Source: Erythrobacter fulvus (GTDB lineage Bacteria > Pseudomonadota > Alphaproteobacteria > Sphingomonadales > Sphingomonadaceae). Taken from it: 64,000 bases of DNA. The notes beneath the pieces are model-generated. The model saw only the letters and a list, made by a program, of their open reading frames with translations. It was not told where the DNA came from and did not search any database. The position numbers and the translations under genes are program-made. The DNA lies in the NCBI RefSeq assembly GCF_028595285.1, contig NZ_JAQQXQ010000012.1, forward strand, positions 1 through 64,000, written 5' to 3'. Shown here one piece after another: positions 27,202 to 36,191 of the stretch. The stretch's first letter is position 1. Each line of letters opens with the position of its first letter.

Positions 27202-27462
27202 ATGGCCAATACGCCGCAAGCCAAAAAGCGCATCCGCCGCAATGCCGCCCGCGCCGAAATCAACGGTGCGCGCATCAGCCGCATCCGCAGCTTCATCAAG
27301 AAGGTCGAATCGGCCTGCGAAGCTGGTGACAAGGAAGCGGCTGCCGCAGCACTCAAGGCTGCACAGCCGGAAATGGCCCGCGGTGTTGCACGCGGCGTTC
27401 TGCACAAGAACACTGTGGCGCGGAAAATGTCGCGCCTGACCCGTCGAGTCGCGACGCTCTGA
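27202..27462 (+). CDS. rpsT: 30S ribosomal protein S20
   Basis: An 86-residue basic helical protein that binds 16S rRNA in the 30S body. [20 protein letters not shown] is the typical N-terminus, followed by the helical hairpin and [18 protein letters not shown]. An intrinsic terminator follows at 27533-27569 before dnaA; the rpsT-dnaA order is common in alphaproteobacteria. Confidence 0.97.
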   Translation: MANTPQAKKRIRRNAARAEINGARISRIRSFIKKVESACEAGDKEAAAAALKAAQPEMARGVARGVLHKNTVARKMSRLTRRVATL

Positions 27463-27532
27463 TTCGTTTTTAGCCCGATCCGTAGTCCTGCTTTAGGGGC
27501 GGTTACGGGTTGTAAGGGTACCTGAAAGCCGG

Positions 27533-27569
27533 CGGGCCGTGCTGTTGCAGCGCGGCCCGTTTTCTTTTT
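27533..27569 (+). terminator. Intrinsic terminator of rpsT
   Basis: CGGGCCG, a 13-nt loop, CGGCCCG, then TTTTCTTTTT, 70 bp after the rpsT stop. Confidence 0.9.
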
Positions 27570-27976
27570 CGACAATTGCGACAAGCGCAAGCCGGGCAAA
27601 TGTCAGGATTCTCCACGATTCGCGCGATCAGAAGACCTAGTTTCCTTTGAAAACAACGACATGAACGCACGCCTGCGGGGTTGCGACGAGTCAACAGGAA
27701 TATTTCAGTTTTTTTAAATCTCGACGCTTGCGCAAAGCTGCAATGCGTTCTTTATTCAGCTCTCACCTGGGGCGGGACAGCCCGGGTTTTTACAAACTGG
27801 CCGACAGGGGGGCTCTCCGGGAATATGCTTTCCGGAGATGTGGCGGACTTTGCCTGTCGCAATAACATGAGCGTGTCTGCGGGCGGATGCTTCGCAGGTT
27901 CGAATGGATTGGGGAAGAGATTGTGCACAGGATTGACAAAGCACGGAGCCCGCGTCGCGCAGCAGATGACGACTTG
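27570..27976 (+). promoter_or_regulatory. dnaA upstream region with GANTC sites and A/T-rich block
   Basis: About 400 bp with no supported gene. It holds GATTC at 27607-27611 and 27617-27621 and GAGTC at 27688-27692 (two more, at 27446 and 27461, lie at the rpsT end), the target of the cell-cycle methylase CcrM in alphaproteobacteria. An A/T-rich block (TATTTCAG followed by seven T's and AAATC, near 27701-27721) could open or serve as a promoter. GANTC sites in dnaA promoters are known to matter in Caulobacter; the role here is inferred. Confidence 0.5.
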
Positions 27977-29380
27977 ATGGAAGACTCAGAAGCCGTGAAC
28001 CTCGCTGCGGACTGGTCCGACATCAGTCAGGGCCTGCGCAAAGACCTGGGGCACCAGCTTCATAGCCAGTGGATCAAGCCGATCCAGCTTGGCAGCCTCA
28101 ACCGTGAGACCGGCACGCTTGATCTTTATCTGCCCACCGAATTTTCGGCCAATTGGGTGCGTGACCGCTTTCACGACCGGCTCCAGCTGGCGTGGAAGAT
28201 CGCGCGCAGCGAAGTGCGCAAGGTCAACATCATGGTCCATCCGGGTCGCCGCCAGCTGCCCGATCTGCGCATCGACGACGGCCGCCGCCCTGCGAATGAC
28301 GGTGCTAGCGCGATTGCCGTCGCTGCAGGCACGATGTCCGATGCGGGCTTCACCTCATCGGTGGGGCTCGATCCGTCGCTGACCTTTGCTGCCTTCGTCA
28401 CCGGCGAGGCGAACATCCTCGCCTGTAACGCCGCGCAGCGCATGGCCGCGCTTGAGCAACCGCAGTTCTCGCCACTCTACCTCAAGGCGGCGACGGGGCA
28501 GGGCAAGACCCACCTGCTGCACGCGATCGGCCATGGCTATCTGCAGGCCCATCCGCGTGCGCGGATCTTCTACTGCTCGGCCGAACGCTTCATGGTCGAG
28601 TTCGTGCAGGCGCTGAAGGCAAGCCAGACCATCGAGTTCAAGGCGCGGCTGCGCAGCTTCGATCTGCTGTTGGTGGACGACATCCAGTTCATCATCGGCA
28701 AGGCCAGTGCGCAGGAAGAACTGCTCTACACCATCGATGCGCTGCTGGCAGAGGGCAAGCGGCTGGTATTCGCGGCCGACCGCGCTCCGCAGGCGCTTGA
28801 CGGGGTGGAACCTCGCCTGCTGTCGCGGCTTTCGATGGGCCTCGTCGCCGACATCCAGCCCGCCGATATCGAGCTGCGCAAGAAGATCCTCGTTTCAAAG
28901 CTCGCCCGATTCGCTCCGCTGGCGGTGCCGGAGGACGTCGTCGATTTCCTCGCCCGCACCATCACCCGTAACGTGCGCGAACTGGTGGGGGGGCTCAACA
29001 AGCTGATCGCCTATGCCCAGCTGACGGGACAGGAAGTCTCGCTCCAGCTGGCGGAAGAGCAGTTGACAGACATTCTTTCGGCCAACCGTCGCCGGATCAC
29101 TATCGACGAAATCCAGCGCACCGTGTGCCAGTTCTACCGGATCGACCGGGCGGAAATGAGCTCCAAGCGGCGTGCACGCGCAGTGGTGCGGCCGCGGCAG
29201 GTGGCGATGTACCTGTCCAAGGTGCTCACGCCCCGCAGCTATCCGGAAATCGGCCGCAAATTCGGCGGGCGCGATCACTCCACCGTGATCCATGCCGTCC
29301 GGTTGATCGAGGACCTGCGTCAACGCGATGCCGACATGGACGGCGACGTGCGCAGTCTGCTGCGCCAACTCGAAAGCTGA
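27977..29380 (+). CDS. dnaA: Chromosomal replication initiator DnaA
   Basis: A 467-residue DnaA from ATG 27977. Domain I starts at about LAADWSDISQGLRKDLGHQL and QWIKPIQ. The AAA+ domain has Walker A AATGQGKTHLLHA, Walker B LLLVDDIQFI and sensor residues in RLLSRLSMGL. Domain IV, which binds DnaA boxes, carries the signature GGRDHSTVIHAVRLIE. The frame stays open to 27887 (497 residues) and a GTG at 27923 follows GGGGAAGAG, so the start is not settled; the ATG at 27977 is preferred because conserved sequence begins just after it. Downstream is a palindrome cluster that includes a DnaA-box-like 9-mer. Confidence 0.95.
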   Translation: MEDSEAVNLAADWSDISQGLRKDLGHQLHSQWIKPIQLGSLNRETGTLDLYLPTEFSANWVRDRFHDRLQLAWKIARSEVRKVNIMVHPGRRQLPDLRIDDGRRPANDGASAIAVAAGTMSDAGFTSSVGLDPSLTFAAFVTGEANILACNAAQRMAALEQPQFSPLYLKAATGQGKTHLLHAIGHGYLQAHPRARIFYCSAERFMVEFVQALKASQTIEFKARLRSFDLLLVDDIQFIIGKASAQEELLYTIDALLAEGKRLVFAADRAPQALDGVEPRLLSRLSMGLVADIQPADIELRKKILVSKLARFAPLAVPEDVVDFLARTITRNVRELVGGLNKLIAYAQLTGQEVSLQLAEEQLTDILSANRRRITIDEIQRTVCQFYRIDRAEMSSKRRARAVVRPRQVAMYLSKVLTPRSYPEIGRKFGGRDHSTVIHAVRLIEDLRQRDADMDGDVRSLLRQLES

Positions 29381-29420
29381 ATTCCCGCGCAATCTCCGCA
29401 AGCTTTGCACCGCACTTTCG

Positions 29421-29472
29421 ACAGGCTGATCCACAGTCCTGTCGACAGGCAGTGCACAGGCTGTAAACAGCC
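29421..29472 (+). repeat. Palindrome cluster downstream of dnaA
   Basis: In about 50 bp: TGATCCACA at 29427-29435 (one mismatch to the DnaA box TTATCCACA), the perfect 12-bp palindrome CCTGTCGACAGG at 29438-29449, and GGCTGT-AA-ACAGCC at 29459-29472, with repeated ACAGG/CCTGT units throughout. It could be a terminator-like or protein-binding region; there is no T-run. Confidence 0.45.
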
Positions 29473-29477
29473 TGTCC

Positions 29478-29900
29478 ATGCCTTCTCAGCGCCTTTCTCC
29501 CGAACAGATCGACCTGCCCGCGGCATGGATTCCCGCGCTGCTACGCGGCGCCAGAGGTTACTGCCCGCGTTGCGGCGAGGCGGCATTGTTTCGGGCATGG
29601 CTCAAACCGGTCGATCGTTGCGCGCATTGCAGACAGGACTGGTCCGTTCAGCAAGCCGATGATTTTCCTGCCTATATCGGCATCTTCGTGGTCGGCCATT
29701 TGCTTGCACCCGTAGTGATCGCCATGATCGGGACCTTCGGCATGTCCGCGTGGCTGACGCTGGCGATCATTCTTCCGGTCGCGGTGATCATGCTGCTGGC
29801 GATGCTGCAACCGACCAAGGGAGCGGTGATCGCCTTCCTGTGGTGGCACGGCATCGGCGCATTCCGGCAGGAGCGCCGCGCGCCCGAGGGCAAGCCATGA
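29478..29900 (+). CDS. DUF983 membrane protein
   Basis: A 140-residue protein with an N-terminal zinc-ribbon-like Cys pair (CPRCGEAALF, then CAHC) and two hydrophobic helices at about 66-88 and 92-112, ending in TKGAVIAFLWWHGIGAF. This is the layout of DUF983, often coded near cytochrome oxidase assembly genes but also found alone; function not established. Its TGA overlaps the ATG of the MoeB/ThiF-like gene. Confidence 0.87.
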   Translation: MPSQRLSPEQIDLPAAWIPALLRGARGYCPRCGEAALFRAWLKPVDRCAHCRQDWSVQQADDFPAYIGIFVVGHLLAPVVIAMIGTFGMSAWLTLAIILPVAVIMLLAMLQPTKGAVIAFLWWHGIGAFRQERRAPEGKP

Positions 29901-30670
29901 GCCTATCGCCTTCCCGGCTGGAACGCTTCGCCCGGCATATCGTGCTGCCCGAAGTCGGCGGCGCAGGGCAGATGAAGCTGGCCCAGAGCCATGTCGCGAT
30001 TATCGGTCTGGGCGGTATCGGGAGCCCGGCCCTGCAATATCTTGCGGCAAGCGGGATCGGCAAACTCACGCTCGTCGATGATGACGTGGTGGATGTTAGC
30101 AATCTCCAACGCCAGACGATCTTCACCACCCGCGATGTGGGTTATGGCAAAGCGGTTTCGGCGCGCCGCTGGCTCGCCAATTTCGACGATTCGCTGACCG
30201 TCGACGTATCCGATACGCGCATCACGCCGGATAATGCCGCGCGCCTGATCGGGGGCGCCGATCTGGTGCTCGACGGCACCGACAATTTCGCGACCCGCCT
30301 CGCCGTCTCGGACGCCTGTGTAGCGGCAAGGATCCCGCTGCTCTCCGCGGCCGTCGGACGTTTTCAAGGCCAAGTCGCGGCCTTCGCGGGACATCTTCCG
30401 AACGAGGCCTGCTACCGCTGCTTCGTGGGCGATGCCTTCGATGCCGAGGATTGCGACACCTGTGCGGATGACGGGATGCTGGGCGCCATGGCGGGCTGGG
30501 CCGGAAGCTTCGCCGCATTGCAGGCGGTGAGGGTGCTGCTTGCAGGAACGTCCGCGCTTGGCGATCCACAGTGGGGCCGCCTCCACATCCTCGACGGGCT
30601 GGCACCGGGTCTGCGCACCATCCGGGTCGCCAAGGACCCGACCTGTAAGACCTGCAGTTCAGCCGCCTAG
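29897..30670 (+). CDS. MoeB/ThiF-family adenylyltransferase
   Basis: A 257-residue E1-like enzyme that should adenylate the C-terminal glycine of a small sulfur carrier (MoaD or ThiS type). Nucleotide loop: VAIIGLGGIGSPALQYLAASG; the Asp-rich strand LVDDDVVDVSNLQRQ binds ATP-Mg; DLVLDGTDNFATR is the family signature. Structural-zinc cysteines are CYRCF..., CDTC and CKTC. The length fits the short MoeB form without a rhodanese domain. No partner carrier gene is in the window, so molybdopterin or thiamine use cannot be told apart. Its 3' end overlaps the convergent sirtuin gene by 12 bp. Confidence 0.88.
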   Translation: MSLSPSRLERFARHIVLPEVGGAGQMKLAQSHVAIIGLGGIGSPALQYLAASGIGKLTLVDDDVVDVSNLQRQTIFTTRDVGYGKAVSARRWLANFDDSLTVDVSDTRITPDNAARLIGGADLVLDGTDNFATRLAVSDACVAARIPLLSAAVGRFQGQVAAFAGHLPNEACYRCFVGDAFDAEDCDTCADDGMLGAMAGWAGSFAALQAVRVLLAGTSALGDPQWGRLHILDGLAPGLRTIRVAKDPTCKTCSSAA

Positions 30671-31360
30671 CAGCTCTTCCACCCAGCCCGGCACCACCGC
30701 GCTCGCCGGGCCGTGACGCGATTCGTGGAAGAAGCGCGAGCCTTCGCTGGGTTCGAGGTTGAGTTCGAGGCAATGCGCGCCCGCTGATCTCGCCTCCTGT
30801 ACGAAGCCCGCCGCCGGATAGACCGCGCCCGAGGTGCCGATGGAAACGAACAGGTCACAAGTCTCGAGCGTCTGATAGATCCGGCCCATCTGATAGGGCA
30901 TCTCGCCAAACCACACGACGTCAGGGCGCAATGTCGGCGCGCGGCAGACCGGGCAAGGTGGACGGTCGATCATGGTCGCGAGCCACGGGGACCGGGTCTC
31001 GCACGAAGTGCATAGCGCCGACTTCAGCTCGCCATGCATATGCAGCACCCTTGCCGAACCGCCGCGTTCGTGCAGATCATCGACATTCTGCGTCACCAGC
31101 AAAAGCTCGCCCCGGAATTCACGCTCAAGCCGTGCCAGCGCCGTATGCGCCGGGTTCGGAACGACATTCGCCAGCGCCTCGCGCCGCATGTCGTAGAAGC
31201 CCAGAACGAGGTCGGGATTGCGCGCAAATCCTTCGGGCGTCGCGACATCCTCGACCCGGTGCTGTTCCCACAGCCCGCCTGCCGCGCGGAAGGTGTCGAT
31301 CCCGCTTTCGGCGGAAATCCCGGCTCCGGTAAGGATGACGATGCGTTCGAACTCTGCCAT
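30659..31360 (-). CDS. cobB: NAD-dependent protein deacylase (sirtuin)
   Basis: A 233-residue Sir2-family enzyme that removes acyl groups from lysines using NAD. Motifs: GAGISAESGIDTFR with AGGLW, TQNVDDLHE, the catalytic His in HMHGEL, zinc cysteines CTSC and CPVC, and FGEMPY. YDMR matches the Tyr-x-x-Arg pair of class III sirtuins that favours succinyl- and malonyl-lysine, as in E. coli CobB. ATG 31360 with GAAGGCG upstream is chosen; ATG 31375 is possible. It is divergent from dapB, 34 bp apart. Confidence 0.94.
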   Translation of the reverse strand: MAEFERIVILTGAGISAESGIDTFRAAGGLWEQHRVEDVATPEGFARNPDLVLGFYDMRREALANVVPNPAHTALARLEREFRGELLLVTQNVDDLHERGGSARVLHMHGELKSALCTSCETRSPWLATMIDRPPCPVCRAPTLRPDVVWFGEMPYQMGRIYQTLETCDLFVSIGTSGAVYPAAGFVQEARSAGAHCLELNLEPSEGSRFFHESRHGPASAVVPGWVEELLGG

Positions 31361-31394
31361 GACGCCTTCAAACATGATCGCAAGAGGCGTGGCA

Positions 31395-32129
31395 ATGGCA
31401 CAGGTGAAGTTCGGAGTGATCGGGCACAAGGGGCGCATGGGACAGGCGCTCGAACAGGCGATCACCGAGGCAGGGCATGTGATGCAGATCGGTGTCGACG
31501 CGGGCGGAAATCTCGGGCCCCTGGCGAGCCAGTGCGATGTCCTGGTCGATTTCTCCGCACCCGACGCGCTTCCCGCCAACCTCGGCGCGGCGAAGGTGGC
31601 GGGCAAGCCGATCGTGGTCGGCACCACGGGACTTGGCGAAGAGCATTTCGTCATGCTCGCGCAAGCCGCCAAGGCGGTGCCGGTGCTGCAATCGGGCAAT
31701 TTCTCGCTCGGCGTGACGCTGATGGCACATCTGGTTCGCGAGGCTGCCGCGCGGCTGGGGCCGGAGTGGGATATAGAGGTGCTGGAAATGCATCACCGGA
31801 TGAAGGTGGATGCGCCTTCCGGCACCGCCAAATTGCTGGGCGAAGCCGCCGCTGCCGCGCGCGGGATCAAGCTGTCCGATGCGATGGACAGCGGGCGCCA
31901 CGGCATGACCGGCGCCCGCCGCGAAGGCGCGATCGGCTTTGCCACGCTGCGCGGCGGCACGGTTGCGGGCGAACACAGCGTGATCTTTGCAGGGCCGGAA
32001 GAACGGCTGACGATCTCGCATTCGGCCGAAAACCGCATGATCTTCGCCCGCGGCGCGGTGAAGGCAGCCGAATGGCTGACCGGTCAACCGGCCGGGCGTT
32101 ACACAATGAACGACGTGCTGGGCCTTTAA
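31395..32129 (+). CDS. dapB: 4-hydroxy-tetrahydrodipicolinate reductase
   Basis: A 244-residue DapB, the NAD(P)H reductase of the lysine/diaminopimelate pathway, supplying DAP for peptidoglycan. The N-terminal Rossmann loop is GVIGHKGRMGQALEQAI; the catalytic signature is EMHHRMKVDAPSGTA. ATG 31395 with AAGAGG upstream is used although the frame is open further left, where it lies on the opposite strand of cobB. nth follows 11 bp later. dapE, of the same pathway, is nearby at 34548-35693. Confidence 0.96.
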   Translation: MAQVKFGVIGHKGRMGQALEQAITEAGHVMQIGVDAGGNLGPLASQCDVLVDFSAPDALPANLGAAKVAGKPIVVGTTGLGEEHFVMLAQAAKAVPVLQSGNFSLGVTLMAHLVREAAARLGPEWDIEVLEMHHRMKVDAPSGTAKLLGEAAAAARGIKLSDAMDSGRHGMTGARREGAIGFATLRGGTVAGEHSVIFAGPEERLTISHSAENRMIFARGAVKAAEWLTGQPAGRYTMNDVLGL

Positions 32130-32140
32130 ACGGCGGTTCC

Positions 32141-32800
32141 ATGACCAAGGATCAGATCTTCGAATTCTTCAGGCGCCTTGCCGAGGACAACCCCGCGCCC
32201 GAGACCGAGCTGGAATACGGCAATGCCTATCAGCTGGTGGTTGCCGTCGCGCTGTCGGCTCAGGCGACCGACGTGGGCGTCAACAAGGCGACCCGCGCGC
32301 TGTTCGCCAAGGTGAAAACCCCGCAGCAGATGATCAATCTGGGCGAGGAAGGCCTGAAAGAGCACATCAAGACGATCGGCCTGTTCAATTCCAAGGCCAA
32401 GAACGTCATCGCTCTCTCGCAGCTCCTGGTCGATGAATATGGCGGCGAGGTACCGGATAGCCGCGAGGAACTGGTCAAGCTCCCCGGCGTCGGGCGCAAA
32501 ACCGCCAATGTCGTGCTCAACTGCTGGTTCGGGCAGGAAACCTTTGCGGTCGACACGCACATTTTCCGCGTCGGCAACCGCACTGGCCTCGCCAAGGGCA
32601 AGACCCCCGATCATGTCGAGGCCAAGCTGGAAAAACGCGTTCCGCAGCCTTTCCGGCTTCACGCGCATCACTGGCTGATCCTGCACGGGCGCTATGTCTG
32701 CAAGGCCCGCCAACCCGAATGCTGGCGCTGCAAAGTTCAGGACCTGTGCAGCTACCGCAAAAAGGTGCTACAAGAGCCGGGCAGGGGCAGACAAAACTAG
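32141..32800 (+). CDS. nth: Endonuclease III
   Basis: A 219-residue iron-sulfur DNA glycosylase/AP lyase for oxidised pyrimidines. The helix-hairpin-helix is LPGVGRKTANVVL with the catalytic Lys, the catalytic Asp is in VDTHIFRV, and the [4Fe-4S] ligands are C-x6-C-x2-C-x5-C (from CKARQPECWRC to DLC). The start is the ATG 11 bp after dapB, forming a dapB-nth operon. Confidence 0.97.
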   Translation: MTKDQIFEFFRRLAEDNPAPETELEYGNAYQLVVAVALSAQATDVGVNKATRALFAKVKTPQQMINLGEEGLKEHIKTIGLFNSKAKNVIALSQLLVDEYGGEVPDSREELVKLPGVGRKTANVVLNCWFGQETFAVDTHIFRVGNRTGLAKGKTPDHVEAKLEKRVPQPFRLHAHHWLILHGRYVCKARQPECWRCKVQDLCSYRKKVLQEPGRGRQN

Positions 32801-32842
32801 CGGCGCTGGCCGGTGGGTTGGCGTCGTTCGAAAGAGGATGCC

Positions 32843-33280
32843 ATGCCCATGCCTACACGTTTCCCGACTATCGCCGTTCCTTGCCTCGCGCTCTTCGCGC
32901 TCACGGTCGCCTGTGCGCCGGTCGATCGCGACAAGGATGCAGACCCTACACTCGGCGCGCCTGCGGTCGAGATTCTGGGCGACGGGCAGAGCTGCATCAA
33001 CCGCAGCCAGATCCGCCAGACGTTGGTGCGCAACGATCAGGTGATCGATTTCGAGATGCGCGGGGGCAAGGTCTATCGCAATGTTCTCACCAGCCCCTGC
33101 CCGGGCCTCGGCGTAGATCGCGCGATCACCTACAACACCACCATCGACCAGTTGTGCAGCCCCGAGATCATTTACGTGCTGCAGAACTTCGGCGGCCGTC
33201 CGCAGCGCGGCGCAGCCTGCGGACTGGGCAAGTTCGTACCGGTCAAATACGTGCGCGGAGATAAGGACGAGGAGGACTGA
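32843..33280 (+). CDS. DUF6491-like lipoprotein
   Basis: A 145-residue lipoprotein (signal with lipobox LTVAC). The mature part contains five more cysteines in an order (SCINRSQI, SPCPGLG, QLCSPEII, AACGLGKFVPV) that fits the DUF6491 family of small secreted proteins, whose function is unknown. GAAAGAGGA upstream supports ATG 32843 over the ATG at 32813. It lies 42 bp after nth and ends 6 bp before the convergent symporter stop. Confidence 0.78.
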   Translation: MPMPTRFPTIAVPCLALFALTVACAPVDRDKDADPTLGAPAVEILGDGQSCINRSQIRQTLVRNDQVIDFEMRGGKVYRNVLTSPCPGLGVDRAITYNTTIDQLCSPEIIYVLQNFGGRPQRGAACGLGKFVPVKYVRGDKDEED

Positions 33281-33286
33281 TCCTCG

Positions 33287-34543
33287 TCAAACGTCGTCCG
33301 CGCTGATCATCTCGGCGCGGTCGAGTTCGCCCGTCAGGCTCGCCACGGTAACCGCCACCGCAGCATCGCCGGTGATGTTGGTGGTGGTGCGCATCATGTC
33401 CATGATCCGGTCGATCCCGGCGACAAGCGCAATCGTCTCCAGCGGGACGCCGACCGCGCCGAACACCAGCACCATCATGATCAGGCCCGCGCCGGGAATC
33501 CCCGCCGCGCCGATCGCGCCCAGCGTGCCGAGGATCGAAATGGTCAGATAATCGCCCCAGCTGAGCGCCACGCCGAAGGCCTGCGCGCCGAACAGTGTGG
33601 CCAGCCCGAGATACATCGCCGTGCCGTTCATGTTGATCGTCGCGCCCAAGCTAATGACGAAGCTCGCCACCGAATTGGACACACCGAGGTTCCGCTCGGC
33701 GCAGCGCAAAGTCACCGGCAAGGTAGCGTTCGAGCTGGCGGTTGAATAGCTCACCGCCATCGCATCGACGATCCCGCGGAAGAAATCGATCACCGGCAGG
33801 CGGGCGATCAGTTTGATCATGCCGGCATAAATCAGCGCGATGATGAGGAAGCAGCCGAGGTAATTCAGGAACACCAGCTGGCCGAGCGCCTTCAAGGCAT
33901 CGATCCCGAGCGTCCCCGCCACCCATGCCATCAGCGCAAAGACGCCGAAGGGGGTCAGCTCCATCACGATCATGGTGACTTTCTGCATCACCACGCTACC
34001 GCTTTCGAAGATTTTCAGAACCGGCTCACCCTCTTCCTTCGCCATGAGGATGCCGATACCGATCAGCAGCGAAAAGACGATCAGCGGCAGAACGTTGACG
34101 TCGGCCATCACCTGCACCGGGCTGGACGGCACCACTTCGAGGATCATCTGTTCGAAGCTTTGCGCGGTCGCCTGCCGTTCCTGTGCGCGTTCGAGCGCGC
34201 TCTGATCGAGCGTCATGCTCGCGCCGTCGATCCCTGCCCCCGGCTGCGCGAAAGTGCCGATCGCAAGGCCGAGCCACACCGCCATCTGCCCGGTCACCAC
34301 GAACAGCAGCATCGCCCGCCAGCCGACGCTGCCGAGCTTTCTAAGATCGCCAATGCTGGCCACGCCCGCGACAAGGCTGAAGAAGATCAGCGGCACCACC
34401 AGCATCTTGATGAAGGCGATGAAAATATCGCCGATGATCTTGATGCTTGCTGCACCCGGCCCCCAGAAATAGCCGACCAGAATGCCGAGAACGAGCGCAG
34501 CGATAACGCGCTGCCACAAGGGGATGCCGAACCAGGTCTTCAA
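33287..34543 (-). CDS. Dicarboxylate/amino acid:cation symporter (DAACS family)
   Basis: A 418-residue membrane transporter of the GltP/DctA family, taking up glutamate/aspartate or C4-dicarboxylates with H+ or Na+. Eight helices plus re-entrant loops; the HP1 serine-rich loop is SYSTASSNATLPVT, TM7 has GATINMNGTAMY and HP2 has GAIGAAGIPGAGL. The best start is a TTG at 34543, 4 bp after the dapE stop, with AAGGA in the end of dapE; an upstream ATG would add about 23 unlikely residues. Translation is probably coupled to dapE. Confidence 0.9.
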   Translation of the reverse strand: MKTWFGIPLWQRVIAALVLGILVGYFWGPGAASIKIIGDIFIAFIKMLVVPLIFFSLVAGVASIGDLRKLGSVGWRAMLLFVVTGQMAVWLGLAIGTFAQPGAGIDGASMTLDQSALERAQERQATAQSFEQMILEVVPSSPVQVMADVNVLPLIVFSLLIGIGILMAKEEGEPVLKIFESGSVVMQKVTMIVMELTPFGVFALMAWVAGTLGIDALKALGQLVFLNYLGCFLIIALIYAGMIKLIARLPVIDFFRGIVDAMAVSYSTASSNATLPVTLRCAERNLGVSNSVASFVISLGATINMNGTAMYLGLATLFGAQAFGVALSWGDYLTISILGTLGAIGAAGIPGAGLIMMVLVFGAVGVPLETIALVAGIDRIMDMMRTTTNITGDAAVAVTVASLTGELDRAEMISADDV

Positions 34544-34547
34544 GTGA

Positions 34548-35693
34548 CTATCCTTCCTCCAGCGCCAGTGCGGCGCGGGCGATACGGGCGTAGATACGGG
34601 CGAGCACGGCAAGGTCGGGGATCGCCACCGCCTCGTCGCGCTTGTGCATAGTGGCGTTGCAAAGGCCGAATTCGATCACCGGACAGACGGCGCGCAGGAA
34701 CCGCGCATCGGACGTGCCGCCGCTGGTGGAAAGTTCGGGCGTCACACCGGTTTCGGCCTCCACCGCCTTGCTGACCAGCGCGGAAAACGCACCGGGTTCG
34801 GTCAGGAAGGGTTCGCCCGAAATGATCGGGCGCGCCTTGCCGCCGTGCTTTTCGGCAATCGCCATGACACGATCGGACAGGCTCTTGCCGCTATGCAGGT
34901 CGTTGAAGCGGATCGAGATACGCGCCTGTCCCAGCGCCGGGATCACATTGTGCGCGCGGTTGCCGACGTTGATGTCGGTAATCTCGAGATTCGAGGGCTG
35001 GAACCAGTCGGTGCCCGTGTCGAGCACCAACGCGTCCAGTTCCGCAAGGATCGCCACCAGCCGGGGCAGCGGATTATCGGCAAGATGCGGATAGGCGACG
35101 TGGCCCTGCGTGCCTTCAGCGTCGATGAAGATGTTGACCGATCCGCGCCGCCCGATCTTCACCATGTCGCCAAGCCGGTGAACGCTGGTGGGCTCGCCGA
35201 CAAGGCACAGGTCGGGCCGGATGCCCTCGGCTGCCATGTAATCGATCAGTGCGCGGGTGCCGTGGAGCGCGGGGCCTTCCTCGTCGCCGGTGATGATGAA
35301 GCTGATCGTCCCCGCCTCGGCAGGCACTTCGGCCACCGCGGCAACCATTGCGGCGATCGCGCCCTTCATGTCGACCGCGCCGCGCCCGTGAAGCAGTTCG
35401 CCGCGTACTTGCGGTTCGAAGGGGTCGCTCGCCCAGCCCTCGCCCGGCGGCACCACGTCGAGGTGACCGGCGAAAGCGAAATGGCGGGAACCTTCGGGGC
35501 CGGGCCGGATCGCCAGCAGGTTCTCGACCGGGGCCTCGTCGCTGCCTTCTGCCCCTTCGCCGCGGGTAAAGCGGTGGACCGCAAAGCCAAGCGGTGTCAG
35601 CATCGCTTCCAGTTCGTCGAACACTGCGCCGGTAGCCGGTGTGATACTCGGCGCGGCAATCAGGCGCTTGGCAAGGTCGAGAACGTGGCTCAT
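34548..35693 (-). CDS. dapE: Succinyl-diaminopimelate desuccinylase
   Basis: A 381-residue zinc aminohydrolase giving LL-diaminopimelate and succinate. Metal ligands and motif: FAGHLDVVPPGEGW, GRGAVDMKGAIAAMV, catalytic Glu in ITGDEEGPA, and later LSTSGGTSDARF and the His in CNATMHKRDE. The dimerisation lid domain sits at about 180-295. ATG 35693 matches the family start although the frame is open further. It stands before the symporter gene, 4 bp apart. Confidence 0.96.
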   Translation of the reverse strand: MSHVLDLAKRLIAAPSITPATGAVFDELEAMLTPLGFAVHRFTRGEGAEGSDEAPVENLLAIRPGPEGSRHFAFAGHLDVVPPGEGWASDPFEPQVRGELLHGRGAVDMKGAIAAMVAAVAEVPAEAGTISFIITGDEEGPALHGTRALIDYMAAEGIRPDLCLVGEPTSVHRLGDMVKIGRRGSVNIFIDAEGTQGHVAYPHLADNPLPRLVAILAELDALVLDTGTDWFQPSNLEITDINVGNRAHNVIPALGQARISIRFNDLHSGKSLSDRVMAIAEKHGGKARPIISGEPFLTEPGAFSALVSKAVEAETGVTPELSTSGGTSDARFLRAVCPVIEFGLCNATMHKRDEAVAIPDLAVLARIYARIARAALALEEG

Positions 35694-35723
35694 TGCTGCA
35701 TCGCCTAGCAGGAGTCCGCAAGA

Positions 35724-36191
35724 ATGCCCAAGCTCGAACTTGACGCGATCCCACAGACCAATGCGACAGGCTATCCGCCGCCCTTCGATGCCGCCGTGCA
35801 GGGCCGCTGGTATCGCCGCCTCGCGCCGGCGGCGGGGCTGACGTTGATGGGGGCAAGCCACGTGACCTTGGCGCCTGGAGCCTTCTCCTCTCAGCGTCAC
35901 TGGCACAGGGTACAGGACGAACTGGTGGTGATGATCGCCGGTCAAGCGGTGCTGATCGACGATCAGGGTGAAACGCCTGTCGGGGCGGGGGATGTGCTCG
36001 CCTTCCCTGCGGGCGAGGCCAATGGACACCATCTGCATAACCGCTCGGATAGCCCATGCACCTTCGTCGCGATCAGTGCCGGCAGACGCGAGGCCGACAG
36101 CGGCGAATATTCCGATATCGACATGGTTTTCGGCCCCGATGGCTATGCCCGCAAGGATGGCACCCCCTACGAAAGCGCGCGGCTGCCGTGA
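35724..36191 (+). CDS. Cupin-domain protein
   Basis: A 155-residue single-cupin protein. Cupin motif 1: HWHRVQDELVVMIAGQAVLI with His and Glu metal ligands; motif 2: GDVLAFPAGEANGHHLHN with the last His. It probably binds a metal and a small substrate; reaction unknown. ATG follows AGGAGT. Its TGA overlaps the GTG start of the LysE-type exporter, so the two are translated together. Confidence 0.87.
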   Translation: MPKLELDAIPQTNATGYPPPFDAAVQGRWYRRLAPAAGLTLMGASHVTLAPGAFSSQRHWHRVQDELVVMIAGQAVLIDDQGETPVGAGDVLAFPAGEANGHHLHNRSDSPCTFVAISAGRREADSGEYSDIDMVFGPDGYARKDGTPYESARLP

